From assembly GCA_035591015.1 (NCBI GenBank), contig JAXIUW010206175.1:1-11233 (forward strand): DNA of 11,233 bases, read 5' to 3'. The position numbers and the translations under genes were made by a program. The stretch comes from Cephalothrix simula (lineage: Eukaryota; Nemertea; Palaeonemertea; Archinemertea; Cephalotrichidae). The notes beneath the pieces are model-generated. The model had not been told where the DNA came from and did no database searches. It worked only from the letters and a program-made list of their open reading frames with translations. Positions 1 through 8,053 of this stretch are shown here, piece by piece; position 1 is the stretch's first letter, and each line of letters begins with the position of its first letter.

Positions 1-160
1 TCACTGCATTTTCAGCCGATACCTCAGGTTGCGATGCGCGCGCCGAGGGGTCTTAAGGTCTCCGACCGTTATATTTTATACGCTGTAGTTGAATTTAAAT
101 TGCATATTTTCTGAAGCATTTATAAGTTTATATATGTCATTTATTCAGGTAATTAAAGAC
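1..160. other. Non-coding flank left of the first foldback element
   Basis: No coding frame or RNA gene is recognisable. The first 50 bases are GC-richer (a run of alternating gcgcgc near 37-44) than the AT-rich sequence that follows. Confidence 0.4.
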
Positions 161-161
161 A

Positions 162-307
162 GTAAAGGCTGTTGCAGAGTCACCATCGTCGCTGGCGAAA
201 TATGAGAGCGCAGGAACTGTAACATTTTTATTCAATACATAATATTAAAAAGCTTCGGCGCTCTGATATCTTTTCGCCAGCGATGGTGACTCTAGAACAG
301 CCTTTAC
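162..307. mobile_element. Foldback / MITE-like element with long terminal inverted repeats
   Basis: The left arm (162-211, starting gtaaaggctgtt) is matched on the opposite strand by the right arm (258-307, ending aacagcctttac). The match spans roughly 50 bp with a few substitutions and small indels; a conserved core reads tcgccagcgatggtgac in the right arm. The AT-rich loop between them is only about 46 bp. No coding capacity is present. The flanks share only a 3-bp direct repeat (aca at 159-161 and 308-310), too short to be a convincing target-site duplication. The structure fits a non-autonomous DNA transposon, superfamily undetermined. A second copy lies at 428-512. Confidence 0.75.
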
Positions 308-427
308 ACAGATTAATATACACAAATATAATCACGAATGGAAGTAAGTTCTTCGTAGGAGAATAATATTATAAGTTCTTTCCATATTCATTTTGTGAAT
401 GGAATATTTCCCCTCAAGTCGGATGCC

Positions 428-512
428 TAAAGGCTGTTCTAGAGGCAACATCCCTGGCGAAATGAGAGCGCAGGAAGCATATCATTTTTATTCAAAACAT
501 AATATTACAGCC
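428..512 (+). mobile_element. Half copy of the same foldback element, right arm missing
   Basis: From taaaggctgttctagag to the AT-rich loop (catttttattcaaaacataatatta) this repeats the left arm and loop of the element at 162-307 in the same orientation, with substitutions and a few missing bases. It stops near 512 without the right arm. It is either a truncated insertion or a partial duplication of the neighbour. No gene lies in it. Confidence 0.65.
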
Positions 513-954
513 TTAGGTATAGGGTGCCTCATTTTAGTACCGTTTTGATAGAAAGTGATAAGTCTATTGCGCAACGCAAGACGATTTGTCCCGAATTTCT
601 GGAACAATATTTGCATTAACTCTTAATTAATTAATACATTTGAATACTTTCAATGTATACCTTGATCAATAAGTGATGAAGTACTAGTGAACAAATCAGA
701 TATTGAAAGACTTATTTGAACTAAAAAAGTGTTCTAAACTGGAGTGAAGTCTAAATGTGCAAGGTTGTTGCTCTGTGAGATATTTTATGAATTTTAACAA
801 AGGTAGTGGCATTGTGGTGTCCTTTTTTATATAAACTGAAAAATATCTACACTTATGTCTTTTAATTACTGATCTTTATTCAGAAAACCCATTTTGAGTT
901 GCCCTGAAAGCCTTGCAGCATCCTATCTATACATGTAGACAAGTGGAATGAAAA
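513..954. other. Gene-free AT-rich spacer
   Basis: No open frame, RNA gene or strong repeat was found here. It separates the small foldback copies from the long inverted repeat that begins near 955. Confidence 0.4.
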
Positions 955-1560
955 ATTGGATGATACACCGTAAAACGGTCAAATTTCGGGATCGGAACCC
1001 CTTAACCCTATACATTTTTGGAAAGGGCATTAAAATTTATACACCATGGAGGGGTTCTTTAAATTTTTTGTCGCACCTGGTGGGGAGTAAGGGCGCAAAA
1101 TGTGCAAAAACTCAAAAATAAACTAAGTTCCACTTTTAGTGGTCCGATGGCAAAGGAACACCCCAAATCGTTCAGGTTAGGCCAAAACCACCTACAATAG
1201 GTTGTTTGGCATAGAGGTATAAAGCATGCTAGATTACGCTAATCTTGGGTTCTAGTAATATCAGATGACAGTGAGAGTCAGTCATATGACAACAGCCGGG
1301 CAATTTTGGACCTAGAAACCCAGTATTTGGGTCTTTCTTTTATGCTTTGTATGCCAAAATACTTAATGTAGCTACTTTTGGTCTAACCTGAACGATTAGG
1401 GTCGTTCCCTTAACATCCGACCACTAAAAGTGGGACTTAGTCTATTTTCGAATTTTGCGCCAGGTGGGGCAAGCGATTGAAAAAACCCATAGTGTGCAAC
1501 TTTCCATGCCGTTTCCAAAAATCCAACCGGTTTTTTACTTTTTATACCATCCGTGCTGAT
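955..1560. repeat. Long diverged inverted repeat (large foldback element)
   Basis: The two halves are reverse complements with many substitutions. The clearest arms are 1013-1230 and 1335-1525; weaker similarity reaches about 955 and 1560. Shared blocks include ccacttttagtggtc near 1130 against gaccactaaaagtggg near 1419, and aaatcgttcaggttag near 1165 against ctaacctgaacgatta near 1383. Inner arms reach gggttctag (about 1248) and ctagaaaccc (about 1312), leaving a loop of some 50 bp. A 71-codon minus-strand open frame in the right arm (1611-1396) resembles no protein I know and is taken as chance. The structure suggests an old non-autonomous foldback transposon or a palindromic duplication. 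Confidence 0.75.
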
Positions 1561-2131
1561 CCGTGTATATGAATTTTGTTCCCCTGGTTTAGTAAGGGCT
1601 TTCTGAGCCAAAAATAACTCCCAATTTTCTTCCGGCCAATATTTTGTTTAGTAGAGAGTGTTATACATATAACGATATCATCCTCAGCAGATTTATCATA
1701 TTTGGGGTATTAAAACCCCGTAGCGTATGATTCTTTTTGGTATTTGCACCATAGTGGAAAGTAGGATCACCTTTACAATGTACCTACGCATGCGTACACT
1801 CCTTGAAATGGTTTTAAAATTGAAATAACTGGTGGTGGTATGGTTTCATGCTCCTACATTTATACCATGGTAAAAATGGCGGTTATGAAACAGATGGTGT
1901 GCATGTCATACAAACCATTTTCATTACCCTTTCCAATTTTGTATATAATAGTTATCTTAGCAATTTTGTACTGATCTTCGTTAAGTAAAGAGGTGCTCTC
2001 TTGGTGCAAGATAATTGATTTTTATTCTTCTTTTTGGAGTCGCTTTAGAACCAAAGCTCCAAATAGAAATTAATTCCATGTTGAAATTACCTGGATTTGG
2101 TACCAAAAATTGAATTAATTTCTACTCTTTT
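1561..2131. other. Gene-free interval with small palindromes
   Basis: No gene is seen. A perfect 10-bp palindrome (acgcatgcgt) lies near 1786-1795. An imperfect hairpin is formed by tagaaattaattc (2064-2076) and gaattaatttcta (2112-2124), a 13-bp perfect match with a 35-bp loop, just before the LINE fragment. Confidence 0.45.
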
Positions 2132-2188
2132 TGAGTCGAAATCAGAAGCTTTTACGAATTAGATGGCCCCTTAGACAGGCTTAGCTTA

Positions 2189-2524
2189 ATGAGTAAACGA
2201 AAAGTTCAGAAGTCAGAAAGTAGGATCATGTATAAGATACTAGATGGGAAAATTCCAGCTATCCCTCCCGAAAATCATTTTCAACCGGCTAGGCCAAAAA
2301 GACAAATTCGTGCTACAAAATTTAAAGATTATATGACTGATAATTTAGTGTGTAAATACGAAACATCGAACGATAGAACTTATGTGTTACAAAACTGTAA
2401 AAGCAAAAACTTAGAGAACTCATTTTTTGTTAGGTCCGTTTGTGACTGGAACCATCTGCCAAATCATATAGTGCATGCCGATAATGTGGAGGCTTTTAAA
2501 AAAGCACTCCTATCGGGGTACTAA
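2189..2524 (+). pseudogene. Reverse-transcriptase C-terminal fragment (part of the LINE remnant)
   Basis: This is the 111-codon stretch from the first ATG to the stop of the LINE remnant. It is not an independent gene: the frame is open 18 codons further upstream (back to a TGA at 2132-2134), and the similarity to LINE tails seems to begin before the ATG. It carries no catalytic FADD-type motif, which lies far upstream in complete elements. The protein is basic at its start and ends with the usual 'WN-LP' tail motif. It has no expected function alone. Confidence 0.8.
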
Positions 2525-2579
2525 TACCCCCTCCACCCCGGTGCAATTTATGCTTATAATTAAGCCCAAGCACTGTACC

Positions 2580-2597
2580 ATTCAGATTCAGATTCAG
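2580..2597 (+). repeat. (ATTCAG)3 tail of the LINE fragment
   Basis: Three perfect hexamers follow the short 3' UTR of the reverse-transcriptase fragment and probably mark the 3' terminus of the inserted element. Short tandem tails instead of poly(A) are known for CR1-like and related LINEs. Confidence 0.7.
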
Positions 2598-2637
2598 AGA
2601 ACCGCATTTATGTAAAGATCCATGGAGAGTAACCGAT

Positions 2638-2669
2638 TTTGATAAACTCTTGAAAGGTCTTTTATCAAA
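2638..2669. repeat. Perfect 9-bp inverted repeat (hairpin)
   Basis: tttgataaa (2638-2646) and tttatcaaa (2661-2669) are exact reverse complements around a 14-bp loop. The hairpin lies between the LINE tail and the SINE-like sequence. Its role is unknown; it could be the end structure of a small element. Confidence 0.5.
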
Positions 2670-2689
2670 TTAGAATAACCGTGCGCCGC

Positions 2690-2822
2690 TAACGACGTTT
2701 AGTCACCGGTATGCTCATCCCCATGACTTTCCCGGTTAAAGGGCACTGGGCCGCTGGAATCCCTCGTCAGTAGTTCAGGGTCGAACCCAGGACGTAGGCC
2801 CACTGAGGATCACCGAGCTATC
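2690..2822 (-). mobile_element. Probable tRNA-derived SINE
   Basis: Read on the minus strand, this GC-richer block starts with an A-box-like tagctcggtga (2820-2810). About 20 bases later comes gggttcgaccct (2788-2777), a close match to the RNA polymerase III B box GGTTCRANNCC. The body continues through gggaaagtcatggggatgag and ends near 2690. This arrangement (A box, B box, unrelated body) is typical of tRNA-derived SINEs. The spacing is tighter than in a normal tRNA gene, and no cloverleaf with an anticodon arm can be drawn with confidence, so it is not called a tRNA. Its 5' end touches the 3' end of the GPCR gene, in the same orientation. The family and the exact 3' end are undetermined. 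Confidence 0.6.
2777..2788 (-). promoter_or_regulatory. RNA polymerase III B-box-like motif
   Basis: The minus strand reads gggttcgaccct, which fits the TFIIIC-bound B box of tRNA genes and SINEs. The candidate A box is at 2810-2820 on the same strand. Confidence 0.6.
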
Positions 2823-3723
2823 TCTTTTTAAATAGTGAAAAAAGTTCTTCCCTGAAATTTCGTCCACTCAGAAAGTAGCAGAAAAAATTTACGCAAAAGT
2901 TGATATTGTTGATATGAAAAATTGTTGCGTAGAGTAATATCTCCAATGTTCGGTTAAATTTGTACGAACTTAGAAAGGCATATGTTAGATCATGAGGTAA
3001 ATTAGCAATTAGGTAGAAGATATTAATTGATAATAGCATTGGAGTGACTGAATCTGTTGTTTTTGACTCGGAACTATCCTTTTCGCGAAATTTGCTGCTC
3101 CTCTTTAGTTGAAAAATTATTATAAAATTGCATAAGGTTAGTAGAACAGCGGGAATAATAGATTTTGTGCTTAAAACATAGCGATTCCAAATAAGCAAAA
3201 AATCAGACGAACGAGCACATCGCGTTTTACCATTTTCATTAACGAACTCACTTTTAACGGTATATATTATACATGAAAGAGCCACCAACGATGTTATTAT
3301 TGCTGTAAAAATAAATGTATTTTTGAATGATGTATATTTTTTACCCTTTAGAGGCATACTAACCATAATGCAACGCAATATTGTTAAAATTAGAATAAGC
3401 CAGGATGATTGAAGCATAAAAAAGTACCGCATTGATGGATGTATTTTGCAATCCGTCCAAATGTTGTCAACTTGAACGTCAAGTTTAAATGTAATCCAAA
3501 ACCATGTTCGTGCAGGGCGAATGCAAATATATGCCGAATCATTAATCGCAAGAAATATCATAAGAAATCGCAGCGAAAATTTTCCGACAGTTCGAAGGGA
3601 GAGAACAATACAGGTTAATACATTTCCTATAAGTCCTGCTAAAATATAAAGTGGCATGAAAGAAATTGCAAACAATTTTGGCTGAAGCTCAGCAAATGGC
3701 GGATATTCCCAGGTTGAATTCAT
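2818..3723 (-). CDS. Rhodopsin-like (class A) G protein-coupled receptor, orphan peptide-receptor type
   Basis: This intronless 301-residue frame is a seven-transmembrane receptor. TM1 is about 17-42 with GNVLT (33-37). TM2 is about 52-72 with LAIND (58-62, the sodium-site Asp being D62). C92 before TM3 and C169 in the second extracellular loop would form the conserved disulfide. TM3 ends L116-R117-C118 where most family members have E/D-R-Y/F; the Arg is kept and PLK follows at 124-126. TM4 is about 136-154 and TM5 about 178-206. TM6 (228-250) has P243 but lacks the CWxP tryptophan. TM7 has N279-F-F-C-Y283 in place of NPxxY, then helix 8 (SGRNFREELFSLF). N2-S-T is a possible glycosylation site on the short N-terminus. 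The style resembles FMRFamide/thyrotropin-releasing-hormone-receptor-like orphans that are expanded in lophotrochozoans; the ligand is unknown. The tail stops right after helix 8, where a SINE-like sequence begins. The first Met gives a full TM1, so the start is plausible. Confidence 0.85.
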   Translation of the reverse strand: MNSTWEYPPFAELQPKLFAISFMPLYILAGLIGNVLTCIVLSLRTVGKFSLRFLMIFLAINDSAYICIRPARTWFWITFKLDVQVDNIWTDCKIHPSMRYFFMLQSSWLILILTILRCIMVSMPLKGKKYTSFKNTFIFTAIITSLVALSCIIYTVKSEFVNENGKTRCARSSDFLLIWNRYVLSTKSIIPAVLLTLCNFIIIFQLKRSSKFREKDSSESKTTDSVTPMLLSINIFYLIANLPHDLTYAFLSSYKFNRTLEILLYATIFHINNINFCVNFFCYFLSGRNFREELFSLFKKR

Positions 3724-4212
3724 GGTATTGGTTTAAGAGATGCTACTGATATAGTTACGTATTATAATGAGTCATTTGGTTTTTAATAATAAAATATGTA
3801 AACATTATGAAAACGAATTAAAATTATGAAAATTTTAAATAATACATGTATATTGAAAATCATATTATTAACATGAGCTATGTATTCTGTTCTGCAATTA
3901 GTTGAGAAGAATATGATATCCAATAAATAATGATGAATGTACGGCTTCAACATGTGATGTTGTACACTGCGTACATTTAAATAATGATATTGTACTGCAG
4001 AAAGCTATGGGATTTAGTATAGCACTATAATGCAGAGTTAACACTGTCATCTCTGTTATATTTGACTTATTTAAAGTTTAAAAAAATAGACCGAATAGAC
4101 ACTATACCGAATCAAATGAAACAGAATGCGGTCACCAAATCGAAAGCCTTTAGTGGATCTAGTACTGGTATAATGAAATCAGTTAATGCCAAAAATGAAA
4201 ATCTTAATCATT
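3724..4212. other. AT-rich upstream region of the GPCR gene, with a nested hairpin
   Basis: This should contain the receptor's promoter. At 3938-3978 two inverted repeats are nested: atgtacg pairs with cgtacat outside, and caacat pairs with atgttg inside around a 3-nt loop. No other gene was recognised. Confidence 0.4.
3768..3774. promoter_or_regulatory. AP-1-like site upstream of the GPCR gene
   Basis: tgagtca, the AP-1 (Fos/Jun, bZIP) consensus core, lies 45 bp before the GPCR start codon. A seven-base match is expected by chance every few kilobases, so this is only suggestive. No convincing TATA box was identified in the AT-rich upstream region. Confidence 0.25.
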
Positions 4213-4605
4213 TCATGTGAAAAATCTGATACATGTTTTTATATGACTGGATGCATCCAAATTCATCAATATTACGTTTCGCAGAATGTCATTTTTGTCA
4301 TATGCAATTGCTAGTGGATCGGTCAACTCTTCGAAGTAGTTGAGTGACCCATAAAAGTTTTTAAATACTTTGCTGAAAACGTCGCTCTAAAATTTCAGTG
4401 TAAATGCTCTTTTAGCATAAGGCATTCCATCCACGTTGATTTCCAATCGTGTTAGGTTTTCAAGTTAACTTTCTTTCATGACTCACTCTACGTCGTTAGC
4501 TAGATCCGCATACAAGCCTTGTGCTGTCAATAAACCATCCTTTTGTTCTTGACTTCTATCCAGCAAGTGCAACAAACAGGAACTCATGACCGCGATTTCC
4601 GGTTC
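4213..4605 (-). pseudogene. Decayed protein-coding remnant with three in-frame stops, family not recognised
   Basis: One minus-strand frame of 131 codons (terminal stop included) reads like protein over its whole length but is broken three times: TGA at 4485-4483, TAA at 4467-4465 and TAG at 4389-4387. The pieces run from EPEIAVMSSCLLHLLDRS through QGLYADLANDVE, LEINVDGMPYAKRAFTLKF and SDVFSKVFKNFYGSLNYF to PLAIAYDKNDILRNVILMNL, ending at a TGA (4215-4213). Composition is protein-like, with spaced hydrophobics and few low-complexity runs, unlike the surrounding AT-rich DNA. A further short stretch (IAVNKIAIVQKNYENSVM) lies upstream from 4667 in another frame, right after a ttttgttgcag that resembles a splice acceptor. 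It may be the same gene with a frameshift. I do not recognise the family. It could instead be a chance frame, but that is less likely given its coherence. Confidence 0.5.
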
Positions 4606-4678
4606 GTTGTTAACATGACAGAATTTTCATAATTTTTTTGAACAATCGCGATCTTGTTGACCGCAATCTGCAACAAAA

Positions 4679-4695
4679 TATTATTAACAATAATA
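4679..4695. repeat. Short AT hairpin
   Basis: tattatt and aataata are perfect reverse complements around a 3-nt loop (aac). In such AT-rich DNA this may be chance. Confidence 0.3.
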
Positions 4696-5580
4696 CTAGG
4701 TAGTTGAAAAATATGGATTTTCAAGGCCCGCAGTTTAGACAGAGGTATTTATTGGACCGAGCGCGAAGCGCGAGGTACAATAAAATCCTAGGTTAAAACT
4801 AAGGACCTAGGTTAAAACTAAGGACCATCCTTTTTAAGCAGTTAGTATAATTAATTTTCTTGTTAATTTTCATTTTTTACTTGGTAACGGGCCAATATAC
4901 ATAGCAACGGGCTAATACTGATATTGCCCCGCTTGACCGGGCATTATAGGATATATTTCGTACTTTTCTTCGCATTAATGAGTACTACGTATTTCGAGAA
5001 AAATTAACAATAACAACAATTATTTCATATATCGTATACACAATTCGTACCGTTGGATGCAATAACCTGGGAGTACTACGCAGAGGATGATTATGATCAT
5101 ATAGACGAAATGTGAAATGATATAGACGGACTGGCATTACGTCTTTATCATCCTTTGAACTTGTACTTCAGCATTGGGCACCCCGTTATCATCATCCCCC
5201 GGCTATACCAACAGTGTTTTAAGTCATTTTTAAAAGCGTCAATTAGTCTTTATAATGCCAATTTCATTTTTGTACATATTTTTGTTTTTATTTTTTAAGT
5301 TTTTTTATTTTATTCAGACATGTACGAATTCTCAGGTTGTATTCAAGGTTTCATAGCACATTAAATTAACGTTTTATATTTGGTGCGGCCTAGAAAATTG
5401 TATTGCGTCCATTTTAACCTTGTTTTGGGTAATAAGGAACATATACATTAACCTAATCGTAATAAATGTTTATTTTTAACCTAATCCTAATAGAAAATAG
5501 TGTTTAAATTGGTTAATTTATTTATGATTTAGTACTTAAATTGTCCTCCCCCAATTGAAATTGCGCGTATTGTTTTGGGA
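4696..5580. other. Gene-free interval with short direct repeats
   Basis: No coding frame was recognised. GC-rich patches stand out from the AT-rich background: the nearly symmetric agcgcgaagcgcg near 4760; two aacgggc(c/t)aata copies near 4886-4918; and tattgccccgcttgaccggg near 4922. Such patches look like remains of repetitive elements, but no family can be named. Confidence 0.4.
4787..4824 (+). repeat. Two tandem copies of a 19-bp unit
   Basis: cctaggttaaaactaagga occurs twice with no gap (4787-4805 and 4806-4824), both copies identical. This is a short tandem duplication with no obvious function. Confidence 0.85.
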
Positions 5581-5790
5581 GCAGTCTCAAAATTTTGAAG
5601 TTTAACAAAACAAGAATCTTAGAGCCCACTTGAATAAATCGCGCAATTTAAGTGACATTATTTTTCTAGGTTTGAAATTATGATATTTTAGCGGATTTCA
5701 GCAGTTAAATTCATATACATGTACATGAAAAAGAGGGAAAAGGCCTAAAACGAGATTCTGGTTTTGTTAAATGTCTCAATTTGAGACTGC
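5581..5790. repeat. Inverted-repeat element with arms of about 38 bp
   Basis: The left arm gcagtctcaaaattttgaag...caagaatct (5581-5619) pairs with the right arm agattctggttttgtt...ttgagactgc (5753-5790), with a few mismatches and one small indel. The interior of about 133 bp has no coding frame. The outermost bases gcagtctcaaa/tttgagactgc match exactly for 10 or more bases. This fits a MITE-like non-autonomous DNA transposon. A clear target-site duplication was not found. Confidence 0.7.
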
Positions 5791-5926
5791 CTTTTATTTG
5801 CATATTGAAATTTGTAGTTCGGGTTTGTGTTGTTTATGTAACTCCCATTTTGTGTTTTAAGCCATGATGCATTTTTGCACAAATTTTTATATCCATTTGT
5901 GCGATATTTCTCAAATGTTCACATTA
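5791..5926. other. Gene-free spacer between foldback elements
   Basis: AT-rich, with no frame or motif that I can support. Confidence 0.4.
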
Positions 5927-6060
5927 CATTCTAAGCTCGCTTTATGAAAAATGGTTTTAAGAAATACCTTCGGGTGCGTTTTGCTCAACAATTTTATAAA
6001 CCCGTTATTAGCAAATCAGCAAACTTAAAAAATCCATTTTTGAAACAAAGCGAGCATTCC
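5927..6060. repeat. Inverted repeat, arms of about 35-40 bp
   Basis: The left arm acattctaagctcgctttat...aaaatggtttt (5927-5961) pairs with the right arm aaaaaatccatttttgaaa...aaagcgagcattcc (6021-6060). The exact core is gctcgcttt against aaagcgagc. The loop is about 59 bp and the arms carry several mismatches and indels. It is probably another small foldback element or its relic, unrelated in sequence to those at 162-307 and 5581-5790. Confidence 0.6.
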
Positions 6061-6430
6061 TTAAGTATTATTTTAGATATTTTAGTTTTGTCCATTAGTA
6101 GAGCACTATAAATTGTAACCATGCACTTATAACTCCTAATCATTCCTTTTTAGATGTTGAGACTTTATCAATAGATGTTGATTATATAAAAGGTACAAGA
6201 TAAATCAATCTATGCAAAAAGTTCATTACGTTTTTTTCTATATTTCATGCAATTATTTTTATCTGACAGTCCCTGCCAAAAAACTACCAATTGTTGGTAA
6301 AAAATGTTAACTTTTTGGAAATTTTGGAAACGTTATACATAAATGTACATGTATTTGTATTACCCGTATTGCATTGCATGGTTTGCAATAAAATGAATAG
6401 CTTTTTATGTAATTGATGAAACTAAAAACT
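6061..6430. other. Gene-free AT-rich interval
   Basis: No gene was recognised. The only structure is a small perfect hairpin taccaa-ttg-ttggta near 6284-6298. Confidence 0.4.
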
Positions 6431-6489
6431 GCCAAAGTTGGCGTATTTCGCGGTAATGTAATTGTAAAGCAATTAAATCTGCCAACTTT
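6431..6489. repeat. Palindrome plus matching inverted repeat (GCCAAAGTTGGC)
   Basis: gccaaagttggc (6431-6442) is self-complementary apart from its two central bases. Its right half aaagttggc is paired again by gccaacttt at 6481-6489. Two alternative hairpins can therefore form. No function can be assigned. Confidence 0.5.
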
Positions 6490-6890
6490 AAGATGGATTT
6501 TTACATTTTTGTCTTTCTGGTCTTTGTTATGTGTTAAAAACAGATGAAATAATGATCATGAGATGGAAATATAGAAATATGCATGCTAGTTTTTGAACTT
6601 TTTGCAATAATATTTGATGTTCTTGTGAATTTTAACACTCAAATGGCTAAACTTTTTTCAATAATATTTGATTTATGACCTATGCCACAGTCGGGTGTTG
6701 TGTGGAATATATAGGTAGTCGAAAGCGGGGGCCGTAAAAAGACATTCTCTTTAAAAGCCCTTTCAAATTATACAAATGTTTTTTAAATCAGATACAAATC
6801 TAGTAACCGATTTGAATATATCTGTGCATAAATCAATGGCAGTATTGCAGCCATTTTGGAAAAAACAATTTCTGTAACTAAAACCATCCG
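6490..6890. other. Gene-free AT-rich interval
   Basis: I see no coding frame, RNA gene or strong repeat. A short GC patch (gaaagcgggggccg near 6721) stands out but has no recognisable meaning. Confidence 0.4.
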
Positions 6891-7084
6891 ACTAAAATCT
6901 GTTTCATATTTAGAAAATAGCATTGTATTCTCCACACAATGGACTACGCAAACATTACCAAATTTTGCGCTGACCTCAAGGGACCTTTAAATTTAATTTA
7001 ATCTTCGCGCTTTATAACGTCAATTGAATTTTGAATAGTGTGGCGAATCCAATGCTATTTTCTAAATTGAAACAAATTTTAGTT
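6891..7084. repeat. Inverted-repeat (MITE-like) element with 50-bp arms
   Basis: The left arm (6891-6940, actaaaatctgtttcat...ccacacaat) is matched by the reverse complement of the right arm (7035-7084) over about 50 bp with only about five or six differences. A shared core is tttagaaaatagcattg. The 94-bp interior is non-coding. High arm identity suggests a younger element than the diverged repeat at 955-1560. No clear target-site duplication is visible. Confidence 0.75.
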
Positions 7085-7920
7085 TCGTGGCGCATAGGAT
7101 CACTTTTTAATACTCACTGAAAAGAATTGAAATTGAATGTCATTTTGACTTTTGATCAGCTTCGTAACAAGGTTGATGTGCTAGCTATTTTCTATGTTTT
7201 TCTAACATTGTTACCCTTATGAGAGTCAATTATTTCACATTTGCCACACCAATGTATGGTGGAAACCCTAACTAAATGATGCTTGAACAAACGTAAAAGT
7301 TTCAAAAAATGTATTACATGGAACAGGGTATGACGTCATCATTTTCAAAATGGCGGCCGGCCATGACGATAAAGAAATTCAGAAGATCTCAAAATTGACT
7401 TGTTTTATATCAGTATCCTGGGCTTAACATAGAAGGCAAAGGAAAGTTTGAAAATGATGTCAGACCCGGTAGTGAAGTTGTTCCTGTATTACTTAAAATT
7501 TTCTATACTTTTGATATTTTTTTCTACGAGGGTTCGCAACATGAAGTTTGTTTTGCGATTTATTCCTTAAAAAACTGGCCTATATTTCAAAGACACCTTT
7601 TTCTAAGAAACTCGCGATCCATTAAGCTTTTTACCATAATATCGTTTCATGACCCATTAGTGCTTTGTTACCAAGGTCTACAATTACAAAAACGGTTGCC
7701 TGTTAATGCATGTAATTTCTCATTTTTGAAACGTAACTAATAATTTATGCTTTCTTTGATATAATTTTCACTAAGTCCTCCTTTTTAGTCCAATAACAAC
7801 TTCAGAATTTATATTGTAGGGATGAAATACTACAATTTTTGCTACATATTTTTATATTTTCCGTACGCTGAAAAAAATCTGAATTCTTTTGGACAAAAAT
7901 GATTCCAAACTGGGAACATA
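7085..7920. other. Gene-free interval with a CRE-like site
   Basis: No gene was recognised. A CRE palindrome tgacgtca lies at 7331-7338, followed by caaaatggcggc and the 8-bp palindrome ggccggcc (7355-7362), a GC-rich island in AT-rich DNA. It could be a regulatory element or the remains of a dispersed repeat. Confidence 0.4.
7331..7338. promoter_or_regulatory. Full CRE palindrome TGACGTCA
   Basis: This is the consensus for CREB/ATF bZIP factors. A second full copy lies at 8779-8786. No promoter can be assigned nearby, so the role is uncertain and both may belong to repeats. Confidence 0.3.
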
Positions 7921-8053
7921 AATTAAATTTAATTAATTAAATTTAATTTAATTAATTATTTAATTAATTAAATTAAATTAAATTAATTAATTCAGAGTAA
8001 ATTTAATTAATTATTTAATTAATTAAATTAAATTAAATTAATTAATTCAGAGT
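7921..8053. repeat. AT-only satellite-like block with a duplicated 55-bp unit
   Basis: The block is made of aatta/aaattt words. A 55-bp unit ending in aattcagagt occurs twice in tandem: 7944-7998 and 7999-8053, differing at one position near the start. Each unit is internally palindromic (taattaatt / aattaatta), so long hairpins are possible. It probably arose by local duplication through slippage or unequal exchange. Confidence 0.85.

Larger units (their letters stand above)
2135..2597 (+). mobile_element. 5'-truncated non-LTR retrotransposon (LINE) 3' end
   Basis: An open frame from 2135 to the stop at 2522-2524 encodes what looks like the extreme C-terminal tail of a LINE reverse-transcriptase polyprotein. 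Diagnostic pieces are RIMYKILDGKIPAIPPENHF (first methionine at 2189, so this lies at its residues 12-31), then NSFFVRSVCDWNHLPN and a final EAFKKALLSGY. In CR1/Jockey-like elements this tail follows the catalytic domain and ends the ORF. The endonuclease and catalytic reverse-transcriptase domains are absent, so this is a dead fragment typical of 5' truncation during target-primed insertion. A short 3' UTR ends in three exact copies of attcag (2580-2597), matching the short tandem 3' tails of some LINE clades. The frame is intact, which suggests a fairly recent insertion. The exact clade cannot be decided from the tail. Confidence 0.85.

Noticed and set aside
1396-1611. 71-codon minus-strand open frame
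   Set aside because: It lies in one arm of the long inverted repeat, has no recognisable domain, and is not open in the other arm; most likely chance.
2690-2822. Functional tRNA gene on the minus strand
   Set aside because: The B box is good but the A-to-B spacing is short, no acceptor stem or anticodon arm pairs convincingly, and a non-tRNA body follows; a SINE fits better.
4213-4605. Stop-codon readthrough or selenoprotein gene
   Set aside because: Three different stop codons occur within about 100 bases, and no recoding signal or SECIS-like structure was seen; decay is simpler.
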